From: Flammeovirgaceae bacterium UBA7330
GTDB taxonomy: Bacteria; Bacteroidota; Bacteroidia; Cytophagales; Cyclobacteriaceae
Length of the DNA: 64,000 bases
Assembly (NCBI GenBank): GCA_002471275.1
Contig: DKPQ01000014.1
Span: 494,648 to 558,647, forward strand
Direction: 5' to 3'
Part shown: positions 53,249 to 61,832 of the stretch, one piece after another
Layout of the letters: the number at the start of each line of letters is the position of its first letter
How positions within the stretch are numbered: position 1 is the first letter of the stretch
Made by a program: the position numbers and the translations under genes
Notes under the pieces: model-generated
Seen by the model: only the letters and a program-made list of their open reading frames with translations
The model's database searches: none
What the model was told of the DNA's origin: nothing

Positions 53249-53526
53249 AAGAAGTTAGGCAATCAAGAAACCTCTCTCAGGTGGAACTAGCCAAAAAATC
53301 AGGCCTAGCTCAAAATGTCATTTCGAGAATTGAAAGAGATCAACATAAACCTACGGAATCAACATTGAAGGCATTAGCCAATGCCATGAATGTTGATACC
53401 GAGGTATTTCATTTTTTAGCAATTACAACAGACACTACCAGTCTTAATGGATTGGCCAAAAAGCTTGCTCCCGCCATTCATGCTGAAATCAAAGATTTAT
53501 ATAATCTGAGTATTGCAGAGGATTAA
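53227..53526 (+). CDS. XRE-family helix-turn-helix regulator
   Basis: A 99-aa protein with a canonical Cro/C1 HTH: LGRSIKEVRQSRNLSQVELA, then KSGLAQNVISRIERDQHKPT as the recognition part, and a short C-terminal helix region. It is the last gene of the module and probably binds the palindrome at 52420-52440, making a self-repressing operon like those of toxin-antitoxin pairs or defence loci. Confidence 0.88.
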   Translation: MQLGRSIKEVRQSRNLSQVELAKKSGLAQNVISRIERDQHKPTESTLKALANAMNVDTEVFHFLAITTDTTSLNGLAKKLAPAIHAEIKDLYNLSIAED

Positions 53527-53556
53527 GATGCGACAGGTCAATAATGAGTAAAATTC

Positions 53557-53909
53557 TTCCGATTCTTGAGCCTTTCCCGCCGGAGGCAAGGGCCACATTT
53601 TTTTTGGAGTTTCCTCTTTCTGTCGCCTTTCAATCCAATATCACAAACTGGTCCAGGTTATGTCAAGGGAAAAATAGGATGCTTGCATCCGGTCGGAAAT
53701 ACCTACCCGAAGGGTGGAGATTTCCGGATTTTTACTTGACATGTTCTAAAGACCTGTTTGTACATTGCTGCGACAGCAAGTGGGAACGGAGAACAAAATG
53801 TCCAGGGATGGCAAATAAGAAAATCTGAAAGAGCGATTTAGGGAAGAAGCTTTTTATCCAATGGCTTAGGGATTGAAGCGGTTACCGTGTAAAAGCGTAA
53901 AGCCCGACC
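53557..53909. repeat. Structured direct repeat, copy 2
   Basis: Same element as 52021-52371, ~353 bp, same orientation. The first hairpin is GGATGC-TT-GCATCC (53677-53690), where copy 1 has GGGTGC/GCTCCC. The long stem-loop is at 53694-53726 with loop GAA instead of AGG, and TTGCTG-CGA-CAGCAA is at 53765-53779. The frame open through the element (to 53828) has mostly amino-acid-changing differences, so RNA or DNA structure, not protein, seems to be what is kept. Confidence 0.85.
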
Positions 53910-54016
53910 GGAGGAACGAGGGTAAGCCCAAGATTCAATACAATTAGTCGCCTCATTTCATTTTGATAAACTTATTTTTTTTGTGACTATTACAGTATTT
54001 GTTGTTATCCCGAAAT
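53910..54016. other. AT-rich spacer after repeat copy 2
   Basis: No gene or clear hairpin is seen. It separates the repeat from the end of the minus-strand nuclease gene, for which I see no T-run terminator. Confidence 0.4.
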
Positions 54017-55027
54017 TTATCTTATTGAAGCAATAACTTCTAATGCACTTTGATAATCCTTTAAGCTTAGCTCCCTGGATTTCCCGAAACAATAGGCCTC
54101 AAATATCTTATGAACAAACTCTTTTGAACCTCTATTATTATAGAGCAAACTCATAGGTTCATCCAATCTGACTGAATTAATCTTCCTAAACTCAAATACC
54201 CTATTCCACCTCCAGAGGCCATTTTTATTTTGATCATCATTTAGCCAGAGTCTTTGTTTAGAATTTCTTTTTTTAAGTTGAATAAATTCATGTCTACTAT
54301 ATATTTTGGAGCGCACTTCTGCAATAAACACCTCCGTCAACTTCCATTTTTCATTTATCTCCTTTTGTTTCAGGAAGGCTTTTTGAATATCGAAAGTTGA
54401 AGCTCCAATTGTTTTAATAAATAGAATTCGGTCTCCAATTGAAAGGTCAAAACCTGTTAAATTTTCAGTTGGACACCATATCTTACTATCTCTAGCTGGT
54501 TTGACAACATGATCACCTAAATTAAAATTGGGACCCTGGTACATTATCCACACCTTACTTTCAGTATGCTGTTTAATCTGACGGTTTAGCAGTCTGACAA
54601 AATTTTCTCTACAGAATGAGATGAAATCCGATTGGTCCACTTCAAAAACATCAATATCAGGATAATCATCAACCAAACCTGAAGGGAGGTGATCGTGATG
54701 CAGAACTAAAATAAAGCCATGATCTGACTTAAATTTCTGGTAGTTGGAAATAGCTTTGGGACTAGAATGATATTTGAAGTTTGATGAGCTGAATTTGACT
54801 TCAGCGGGACGGGAGGTTTTATTTCCCTTAAGTTTAATACTTTCAATATCAGGGAAACCAGTACTGGTAATTGGATCTAAATGATCAACCCTTATCCACT
54901 TAGTCCTTCCAAGCAACTGACCTCTCTGAATGACATTTTTGAGTCTTAGATTGCCTTCATCATATCTGGCCATTAGATAATCATAGATTGTCCATTCATG
55001 TATAAATGACCAGTTCCCTCGTGCCAC
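54017..55027 (-). CDS. Putative PD-(D/E)xK-like nuclease, last gene of the defence operon
   Basis: The 336-aa protein has FPDIESIKLK (D60) and PAEVKFSS (E76-x-K78), the spacing expected for a PD-(D/E)xK active site. A segment at ~185-215 (IWCPTENLTGFDLSIGDRIL) recalls PUA/EVE-like base-reading domains. It starts with GTG 5 bp after the receiver-like gene. As the last gene after a methyltransferase it is the best restriction-endonuclease candidate. The nuclease call is inference from motif and context. Confidence 0.6.
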   Translation of the reverse strand: MARGNWSFIHEWTIYDYLMARYDEGNLRLKNVIQRGQLLGRTKWIRVDHLDPITSTGFPDIESIKLKGNKTSRPAEVKFSSSNFKYHSSPKAISNYQKFKSDHGFILVLHHDHLPSGLVDDYPDIDVFEVDQSDFISFCRENFVRLLNRQIKQHTESKVWIMYQGPNFNLGDHVVKPARDSKIWCPTENLTGFDLSIGDRILFIKTIGASTFDIQKAFLKQKEINEKWKLTEVFIAEVRSKIYSRHEFIQLKKRNSKQRLWLNDDQNKNGLWRWNRVFEFRKINSVRLDEPMSLLYNNRGSKEFVHKIFEAYCFGKSRELSLKDYQSALEVIASIR

Positions 55028-55032
55028 TGATT

Positions 55033-56397
55033 TTAGTTTTTAGATAAAAGCCACTCTCTTAGTTTTTTGGAATAGCCAGGCACTCCGACTCTTCCTTTGT
55101 ATGAAAGATACCTCTGCCTTAATTCTTGGATGTAAGGAGTATTGAGCTTACCAACTCTCTTGTCTTTTGAGACTTTTGAACACTCGATTAATTCTAGTCC
55201 AGATCTAAAATCTATTAATGCTATACCACCATAGTTATCGATATCAAATTCAAAGCACGGCAGAATATGTAGACGAGGATGATTTGTTTGAGTGAAAGCC
55301 TCGATTTGAAGATCTAACTCGGCTTTTTTGATCTGTTCGTTCAGTTCTTTTGATAGGTTTGTTTTCTCATTCCTGGTAAAATCTGATCCTTTAAACTCTT
55401 CTGCCTTTTTAATAATGGGACTAGCTTTTATTTGTGCCTTGAGCTTATAGTTTCCTTTCCTATAGTCAGCTTTTTTAAAGCACAAGAGCTCGTATTTTCT
55501 TTCCTCAGTGATGTGTCTTATATCACACTCAGGTGTGATTACGATTCCAAATTTATCTCCATCAAACTTAAAGATGTCTCCAGTCATTATTGGGTCATCA
55601 TCAGATGTGTAACCATAATAAAGAATGCGGATTAATTCTGCGTATTTCTGAGAATCACTAAGTTCTTCGTTTTGAGAAGCCACCTCATCTATTTTATCCC
55701 TCAATAGTTTGTCTTGGATAACTTTTTCTGACAAAATGTTTTGGAAAAGATTAAGAACCTCGACACTAGGGGTAACTCCATCAATCTTTGCTGTATCATA
55801 AAGCTCTTTTATCCAGTTAGGGTCAACAGAATTAAGGGAAGAAAAAATAGATTGCACGGATTTATTAATAGTCTGTCCCCAACTGATGGGAATTGATATT
55901 TTTTTATTCGCTTCTCGCCATTTTTCTATGGCCTTAAGCAATTCAGCAGCTTCTTGGTCAGTATTTGACAGGTTAGATTTATCTCGGAACTCGATTCTTT
56001 GTTTGTACTTCTCCCTTAGTTTTTCACCATATTTAGCTTCTATTTCTTCTTTTGCTGTAGAGTATATATAGATCAATGAATAGAATTCATTTCGCATTAA
56101 CAGGTCAAAGGTTTTCGTCTCGATTTGAGAGGGTTTCTGTATTAGGCCGACAGTTTCATCATCATCGTCTTCTTCGTCCAAATTGTCTTCATCATCGAAT
56201 TGCCAATCTAAAATTACAGCTGAAAAAGTACCAATGGCATTCAGTGAATTTTCAACTTGGTCCCTTTTTTTCACACCAAGTACGGGACTAGACTCAGACA
56301 GAGATCTGAATAACTTGTTCTCCAAGGATGATTTCTTACTGGACTCATCTGAATAATCCAACAACTTGTCATCCGCAAATAATATTACTCCTTCCAT
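55033..56397 (-). CDS. Receiver-domain-like protein with long unknown C-terminus
   Basis: The 454-aa protein begins at the ATG at 56397, 1 bp after the GHKL stop; the longer frame would overlap that gene. Its first ~120 residues look like a response-regulator receiver: VILFADDKLLDY with acidic pair D9-D10, AVILDWQF with candidate phospho-acceptor D64, and YIYSTAKEEI with S113/T114 and K116. A Glu/Asp-rich insertion (EDNLDEEDDDDE) is unusual. The C-terminal ~330 residues are not recognised and include GDIFKFDGDKFGIVITPECD. It is likely the relay partner of the GHKL protein. Confidence 0.65.
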   Translation of the reverse strand: MEGVILFADDKLLDYSDESSKKSSLENKLFRSLSESSPVLGVKKRDQVENSLNAIGTFSAVILDWQFDDEDNLDEEDDDDETVGLIQKPSQIETKTFDLLMRNEFYSLIYIYSTAKEEIEAKYGEKLREKYKQRIEFRDKSNLSNTDQEAAELLKAIEKWREANKKISIPISWGQTINKSVQSIFSSLNSVDPNWIKELYDTAKIDGVTPSVEVLNLFQNILSEKVIQDKLLRDKIDEVASQNEELSDSQKYAELIRILYYGYTSDDDPIMTGDIFKFDGDKFGIVITPECDIRHITEERKYELLCFKKADYRKGNYKLKAQIKASPIIKKAEEFKGSDFTRNEKTNLSKELNEQIKKAELDLQIEAFTQTNHPRLHILPCFEFDIDNYGGIALIDFRSGLELIECSKVSKDKRVGKLNTPYIQELRQRYLSYKGRVGVPGYSKKLREWLLSKN

Positions 56398-56398
56398 A

Positions 56399-58633
56399 CT
56401 AACCTTCTGATTTTGATTTGAATTGGACGATGAAATTCGCCCCAGGAAGTAGCTTAGAATTGTCCTCAGTAATAATAGAAATTTCCGCATCGATACGCTC
56501 TAAAAGTTCCTTAGCTATATAAAGCCCCAAACCTCGGCCTTCTTCCTTCCGAGAATAAAATTCTGAAAAAATTATATCTGAGATTTCCTCGCTTATACCT
56601 GGTCCACTGTCTGAAAATGTGAACCTATCATTGTAGCCATCAATAACTAATTTGATGTGTTTTTCCTTCTTGGGAAATTCATTGACCCAATAAATGGCGT
56701 TATCCATTAAATTTAATAACACCTGCAGAATAAGTCCTGTATTGGTTTTAACAATAATATCTTGTGTTACTTCAATTTCAACTTTGAATTTTCCATCAAG
56801 TTCTTTCCTGAAATATTTAATTACCCTTTCTGCAACATTTTTAATGCTGACATCCTTCGTCACCTTTCTAGCCACTCTGAAAAGTGGTTGAAGTACTTGT
56901 AATTCCTGATAGAGGAACTCGAGGTTTTCTTCTAATTCTAACAAGAACTCTTTAAGCTCCTTAGGTGAGATCGTATTTTTATCAAATCTCTTTACAAAGT
57001 CTTCGGTATTCTCTTTCAACCTTTTCAATAAAGACATGGTGTCATGTGTAGCCTTCTCTACCGCCATACCTGTTCCTGCAAGCTCTTGAGTGATTTTGAG
57101 ATCTTCTCTTGTCTTTTCCACCAAGTTGTTTGTTGCATTGAAGAGTTTTTGAGATTTGTCAATCAAATCTTTATCTTCAAATTCCAATACTTTCTTCCTC
57201 AATTGATCAAAAGCATCTTCAAATTGCTTGGATAAAGTTTTTTGGACTTTCGTTTTCTTGAGTTTGCCTTTCTCTTTATCAATATCCACATAATCTTTCA
57301 TCACCTTCAATACTGCCTGGTTCAAAGCAACAAAGTCATCATAGGAACCTCTGATATTCATTAAACCTTCTCTGTCAGCTGCATCTCTCAAGTTTGAATT
57401 TTCCTCCTGGGTAATGAAAATAAAACCAAGTAGATCATTGTAACTGAAATAATTACCTGCTCTGTCCTCCGCTCTATACTTACTTAGTAGCAACCAGTCG
57501 ACACCTCTTTCACCGAATGGGAAAACCCTTACATTATCTCTAAACAGGTAAACAGAGTGTTCTTTAATAAATGCCTTATCATCTCTGGACAATCCTTCCG
57601 AAGGATTGTCTAAATCAAAGGCATAAAAGAAGAACATAAACTGGCCAATACTTGGTCGATGTGATATCGCCAGATTGTCCACTCTGATTGGCTTATCTGG
57701 ATCAATAACTTCAAGAAAATTTTCTCTGAAAAATTTCAGATTCCAGACCTGATGATCTGAAATTTTGTCATCATCATCAAAAAAATTTATAAAACCTTCA
57801 ATCTTCTTTGTATTGTGCTTATAAGTATAGTTTAGAGTTCCATTATCCTCCACTATGCCTTCAAAGAAGTATGGTGCCCGATCTAGAAACTCGGTGAACT
57901 CTTTGGTTTTTGGTTCTTTGAGAGTGGTATTCCAATACACAGAAACATCGAATAAGATATCGTGTCCGGCATAAGATGGTAACTTTGGAGGTGTCATCCG
58001 ATAAAATGCATTCAGGAGCTTAGTTAGGTCCCGCTCTTTCCACTCATCTTTCAGATCAGTAATAATGATTTTAGTACCTTGACCTTTCGGATTATTAATA
58101 TGAATAGGAGAGTCGTTTACTTCCCAGTCATTTAAAATCTCATCCAAAAATTTGTCTTCATGGTCACTCTCCACAAATTCATCATCGGCATATTGGTGAA
58201 AGTTGAGAGTAAGTTTTACTTCTTCTTTTTCTTTCGTTTTTGTAAATAAAGTCACAAGGTTGCCAAGCTTGTAGATGGCAAATCTACCAACTCCCTTATC
58301 ACCCTGCATCACTCTACCTTTCTCAGTAAGCCTTGCATCACTACCTTTCTTTTGATTTAGCTTATTTGGTGTTGCTGGCTTCATCCAAACATCTAAAACT
58401 GTATCTCGGGTCATCCCATTACCATCATCTTCTATAATGATAGTTGGAGCTTCTTTGGAATCTTCATTGAAATTGACAAAACGAACTTTTACATCCTCTG
58501 CATCAGCATCATAACTATTTTTCACTAATTCAATTACACCCACCCATTTATCGCTGATGAGTTGATCACCCAATACACTGATGAGTCTGGCATAAGCCTG
58601 AAAAGGAGCACTACCACTATCTGTAACTGCCAT
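56399..58633 (-). CDS. Protein with Hsp90/MORC-like and histidine-kinase-like GHKL ATPase domains
   Basis: The 744-aa protein has an N-terminal Hsp90-like GHKL domain: GVIELVKNSYDAD (E35, N39), DDGNGMT (69-75) and MQGDKGVGRFAIYKLG (109-124). A large middle region follows, then a kinase-like C-terminus with KATHDTMSLL (H530-D531), LLNLMDNAIYWV (N646), DSGPGI (675-680) and GRGLGLYIAKELL (699-711). This pairs a sensor-like ATPase with a histidine-kinase core in one chain. MORC/Hsp90-like GHKL proteins are known beside restriction-modification genes. H530 would phosphorylate the receiver encoded next. Confidence 0.8.
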   Translation of the reverse strand: MAVTDSGSAPFQAYARLISVLGDQLISDKWVGVIELVKNSYDADAEDVKVRFVNFNEDSKEAPTIIIEDDGNGMTRDTVLDVWMKPATPNKLNQKKGSDARLTEKGRVMQGDKGVGRFAIYKLGNLVTLFTKTKEKEEVKLTLNFHQYADDEFVESDHEDKFLDEILNDWEVNDSPIHINNPKGQGTKIIITDLKDEWKERDLTKLLNAFYRMTPPKLPSYAGHDILFDVSVYWNTTLKEPKTKEFTEFLDRAPYFFEGIVEDNGTLNYTYKHNTKKIEGFINFFDDDDKISDHQVWNLKFFRENFLEVIDPDKPIRVDNLAISHRPSIGQFMFFFYAFDLDNPSEGLSRDDKAFIKEHSVYLFRDNVRVFPFGERGVDWLLLSKYRAEDRAGNYFSYNDLLGFIFITQEENSNLRDAADREGLMNIRGSYDDFVALNQAVLKVMKDYVDIDKEKGKLKKTKVQKTLSKQFEDAFDQLRKKVLEFEDKDLIDKSQKLFNATNNLVEKTREDLKITQELAGTGMAVEKATHDTMSLLKRLKENTEDFVKRFDKNTISPKELKEFLLELEENLEFLYQELQVLQPLFRVARKVTKDVSIKNVAERVIKYFRKELDGKFKVEIEVTQDIIVKTNTGLILQVLLNLMDNAIYWVNEFPKKEKHIKLVIDGYNDRFTFSDSGPGISEEISDIIFSEFYSRKEEGRGLGLYIAKELLERIDAEISIITEDNSKLLPGANFIVQFKSKSEG

Positions 58634-58634
58634 A

Positions 58635-59915
58635 CTACTTTTTAGCTATTATTATGTATTCCTCAGGATAGACCAACTTGCTGTTCTTATTAGTGAGTTT
58701 CGTAAACCTTCCAGATTTTTTATCTCTTATTGTTGGTATTAATTTGACTGGGATACTTCTCTTTATAATATCTACTAATTTAAAATCGAGCATTTGTAGA
58801 ATTTCAGCAAATACCTCGGCAGACTTGATTTTCACGTCTTTAAGGGTAGTGTTTCCAATTACTAAACAGGCGTGACCTCCAGGTTTCAGAATTCTGTTCA
58901 TCTCACGGCCTACTTCAGTCATATCATTGAAATAGTTTGCCACTTCTTTTGCTGTTCGAGCATCTTTTTCTTTCAATTGATTAATGATGTCCTGACCAAT
59001 GAATGAACTCGTAACTGTCTCTTGGTTTAAAGAGTAGAAAGTGCCAATGAAGTTTTTTCTGAACATCGAAAGATCAGATATGTATTCATACCAGTATGCC
59101 GTCAGCTGATGAATATCCGCATATTCATATGAGGTAACATAAGGAGGGGATGTGATAATGGTGCTAACAGATTCACTTTTTATAGAGGTAGTTCTTGCAT
59201 CTTCTATTAAGATGTCACACTCTGTTTCCAAAAGATCTTTATCACTAAGCTCATAGAAGAATTGATCATTTTTCTTCTTCATGGATTTTACCTGAACCTT
59301 GAAAGCCTTAAATGGATCCACCGGGCTTTTTTTAGGATCTACCTGCGGTTTGGTACTACTCTGTAACCATCTTGAGCAGTTTTTCAATATGTTAGACAAT
59401 GCACATAAGAAGAAATCTCTCAATTGATTTTCGTTGGTGGATAGCAGTAGGATTTGACTATATAGAAAAGCAATTTTTAACTTGTGTTCAGGGAAAAACC
59501 AGTAATCAATTCTTTTGTGAGATTCAATTGATTGATATTCTGCTTCATTATAAGAATCAAGACTATCAATAAGCTTTTGTGAATACTCGTCTAAAATATG
59601 GGGATCAATAGGATTGATTTTGGCATTTGTAATAAGTTGTGCCACAGGATTTATGTCCACTCCAATAGATTTTCTGCCATGGACTTTTGCCTCCACTAAG
59701 GTCGTACCACATCCCGCGAACAAATCTGCGATAACGTCTTCTTGGTTAGTCAGATCTTCGATGAGTTTTTTAACAATGTTGGGGAGGAATTTGGCAGGGT
59801 ATCGGTGATACCCATGTGTCCATTGTTCGGTTGATCTAACATTTTTGAAACACCATTCTGGTGATACTTCAATATCCTGAAACTTGGTTCGAATGTCGGT
59901 GATCGGATTAAGCAT
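58635..59915 (-). CDS. Site-specific DNA methyltransferase, TSPPY type (N4-C/N6-A)
   Basis: The 426-aa protein has the motif-X-like segment HRYPAKFLP, SAM motif I DLFAGCGTTLVEA (~64-76) followed by GVDINPVAQL, and catalytic motif IV TSPPYVTSYEYAD (~254-266). The end has GGHACLVIGN and KLVYPEEYIIIAKK. TSPPY enzymes methylate exocyclic amino groups, often N4 of cytosine. It overlaps the XRE gene by 8 nt and is 1 bp from the GHKL gene. It would mark host DNA to prevent self-attack. Confidence 0.88.
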   Translation of the reverse strand: MLNPITDIRTKFQDIEVSPEWCFKNVRSTEQWTHGYHRYPAKFLPNIVKKLIEDLTNQEDVIADLFAGCGTTLVEAKVHGRKSIGVDINPVAQLITNAKINPIDPHILDEYSQKLIDSLDSYNEAEYQSIESHKRIDYWFFPEHKLKIAFLYSQILLLSTNENQLRDFFLCALSNILKNCSRWLQSSTKPQVDPKKSPVDPFKAFKVQVKSMKKKNDQFFYELSDKDLLETECDILIEDARTTSIKSESVSTIITSPPYVTSYEYADIHQLTAYWYEYISDLSMFRKNFIGTFYSLNQETVTSSFIGQDIINQLKEKDARTAKEVANYFNDMTEVGREMNRILKPGGHACLVIGNTTLKDVKIKSAEVFAEILQMLDFKLVDIIKRSIPVKLIPTIRDKKSGRFTKLTNKNSKLVYPEEYIIIAKK

Positions 59916-60132
59916 TGGATTTTATAGTTTTAACTGGAAGGAAAAGATCACCAACTTCTACGTTAAGTAGCATGGCTATTTTTACATATGTCTCAGCAGA
60001 TGGTTGGCTAACATTTCTACACCAATGTGAAACGGTGCTCTCATTTTTGTCAAGTTTTCCGGCAAGCCACTTATTACTTCTTTCTTTCTCCGCCAACACT
60101 GCTTTAAGCCGATTTATCGCTTTTTTAGACAT
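59908..60132 (-). CDS. XRE-family regulator heading the defence operon
   Basis: I start at the ATG at 60132 (74 aa), because the longer frame from 60180 adds a hydrophobic stretch without homology. The HTH is clear: LKAVLAEKERSNKWLAGKLD, then ESTVSHWCRNVSQPSAETYV. It looks like the controller proteins of restriction-modification systems, which delay the nuclease. An inverted repeat lies just before its start. Confidence 0.85.
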   Translation of the reverse strand: MSKKAINRLKAVLAEKERSNKWLAGKLDKNESTVSHWCRNVSQPSAETYVKIAMLLNVEVGDLFLPVKTIKSNA

Positions 60133-60137
60133 AAAAA

Positions 60138-60154
60138 TTAGTGTAAAACACCAA
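60138..60154. promoter_or_regulatory. Operator-like inverted repeat before the controller gene
   Basis: TTAGTGT and ACACCAA (one mismatch) with a 3-bp spacer end 6 bp before the ATG of the XRE gene on the minus strand, placed where a controller protein could repress its own operon. Confidence 0.55.
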
Positions 60155-60321
60155 TTAATATAAAAATAGATGAATATCAAAGGTTATCCGGATTATAATT
60201 GAACATTATTCCGCTACAAAATCGAAGATTCTATAGACTAAGAAGGAACAATTATTAAGTCAGTTTTTAATAACTACATTCTTAGATCCTTACTAACTTC
60301 CAAATTATAATGGTTTAGGTA

Positions 60322-61128
60322 TCATAGATCACTTTCTAATTCCACATTCTTGATAATCCTCCAGTCAGTGTCTAATTCACCTGCTCCTTTGTCACCTTTC
60401 AACAGCGGAACTGGTATTAGATTTCTACCCCTGATCTCTTTTTTTAAAACTGCAGCTAGTTTATCTCTGCCAATCTCTTTATCTATGATATAACCCAGTC
60501 GCTGGATGGAAGTAGTTTGTGGAAAATTGTGAACCGTTCTTGCTAACTCTGATGGTTTCATTGCTTCAACCAATTCCTCCAGAACTGTGAACACCCGGTT
60601 AATACTAAGATCATAGGTCAATAGATCTAATGCCGTGAGTTCCGGAGAAGAGACATTGATATAACCTGCATCTGTTTTCTTTTGGGCAATGTCCTCATCC
60701 TTCCAGGCTTTCTTTACATAGAAGTTCAAACTAAGTTTTTTATTTTTCAGATTTCTCAGTGCTGGCTTTTCAGTTATTACATAATAGGTCATTGGCTGCT
60801 GATGAGCCGCTCCGTGATACGCTGCTGCCGAGAACAGGGCTACATAGTATCGCTTTCTCAGAGATTTCATAAGATCATCTATAAATAAATTGGGTGGGAG
60901 CATACCATAGTTGGAGTATTCAGGAGGTATTATGGCATAGAATCCATACCGGACCATAGCAATCTTTCCCTTAACCGTATATCTGTACAATGCCTGGTTC
61001 AATGCTTTATCGGAAAGATCAAAATTTGACCTGACTTCTTCTCGTGAAAAAGAGTACCGCCCCTGAGCACGGATCGCATTCACGAAATTTTCCAGGGTTT
61101 TGTATTTTATTTTTGTTGTTACTTCCAT
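60322..61128 (-). CDS. AbiEi-type antitoxin family protein
   Basis: The 268-aa protein (ATG at 61128) has an N-terminal winged-helix part (NAIRAQGRYSFSREEVRSNF; KGKIAMVRYGFYAIIPPEY) and a C-terminal domain with YVALFSAAAYHGAAHQQP and ISSPELTALDLL-like sequence (actual VSSPELTALDLLTY). This fits type IV AbiEi antitoxins, which normally precede an AbiEii nucleotidyltransferase toxin. No such toxin gene follows: the next 190 bp are empty and then comes the XRE gene. It may be an orphan or regulate its neighbours. Confidence 0.8.
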   Translation of the reverse strand: MEVTTKIKYKTLENFVNAIRAQGRYSFSREEVRSNFDLSDKALNQALYRYTVKGKIAMVRYGFYAIIPPEYSNYGMLPPNLFIDDLMKSLRKRYYVALFSAAAYHGAAHQQPMTYYVITEKPALRNLKNKKLSLNFYVKKAWKDEDIAQKKTDAGYINVSSPELTALDLLTYDLSINRVFTVLEELVEAMKPSELARTVHNFPQTTSIQRLGYIIDKEIGRDKLAAVLKKEIRGRNLIPVPLLKGDKGAGELDTDWRIIKNVELESDL

Positions 61129-61290
61129 TTGCAAAGAACTACGAAAATCGTAGAACATCGCTAATTTAATAATTATCCATATCATTTCAAATATTACCCT
61201 TCTCTCGCCCATGAGCAAGCCTTTAATTTGATAAAGGATAATGGTTAAAGAGATATAGTGGATATAGGAATATATATGTGCTATGTGTGA

Positions 61291-61806
61291 CTACATACCC
61301 ATCGACATCCCCCGGTCTTTGGATTTGCTTTTGATTTCCGTGATTTTCAAATCCGTAATCAAATGATCAGATTCGGTCATCTCTCTGAATTCTTGAATTG
61401 CATCTTCTTTTGATAATGCGCTTAACGTGAAGCTGAGTTTTTCGCCGTCTTCTTTAAATTCAAATTTCCATTCCTTCTGCTTTCTCCTGGGTTTATTGAT
61501 TGAATTAGTCTGAGGTTTTGAGGTATCATAAAAGGAACCATCAGGAGACCTCTTCAGGTGCTTTCTATTTTCAATTATATCTGTACAGAGGTACTGGTCA
61601 GTTATCTTAAGATGATTTTCATTAGATAATAGTGTCAGCTTGGTTGATTTAAGATCTGGTATTGCTCTGTTACTCTTTTCATCAACCTTCCATTGCAAGT
61701 CTTTTGTTTTAAAATAATTACCATTCTCAGAAGTCACAACCCAAATCGTTTCAAATGGACCATTGGGATTTCCTTGATACTTCTCAAGCCTGATTGCTCT
61801 AGCCAT
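61291..61806 (-). CDS. Uncharacterised protein of the mobilization region
   Basis: No family recognised in this 171-aa protein. It begins ARAIRLEKYQGNPNGPFETI, has a basic middle (INKPRRKQKEWKFEF) and a C-terminal ALSKEDAIQEFREM helix. Low complexity is moderate and no signal is seen. It follows the small 77-aa gene by 26 bp in the same direction, so it is probably the last gene in the mobilization transcript. Confidence 0.5.
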   Translation of the reverse strand: MARAIRLEKYQGNPNGPFETIWVVTSENGNYFKTKDLQWKVDEKSNRAIPDLKSTKLTLLSNENHLKITDQYLCTDIIENRKHLKRSPDGSFYDTSKPQTNSINKPRRKQKEWKFEFKEDGEKLSFTLSALSKEDAIQEFREMTESDHLITDLKITEIKSKSKDRGMSMGM

Positions 61807-61832
61807 TTTGTGTACTAATTTTTGTGACTTTC

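Noticed and set aside
53544..53828. 94-aa open frame through repeat copy 2 (and the matching frame in copy 1)
   Set aside because: The frame is open in both copies, but most differences between copies change amino acids while hairpins are preserved, so a protein is not the conserved product.
52021..53909. Direct repeats as a CRISPR array or integron attC sites
   Set aside because: Only two ~350-bp copies, no spacers, and no attC-type core (GTTRRRY) at the boundaries.
56398..56490. Longer start of the receiver-like protein inside the GHKL gene
   Set aside because: The receiver fold begins at the ATG at 56397, and the extension only re-reads the GHKL coding DNA in another frame.
60133..60180. 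16-residue hydrophobic extension of the XRE controller
   Set aside because: It covers the inverted-repeat operator and adds residues outside the HTH fold.
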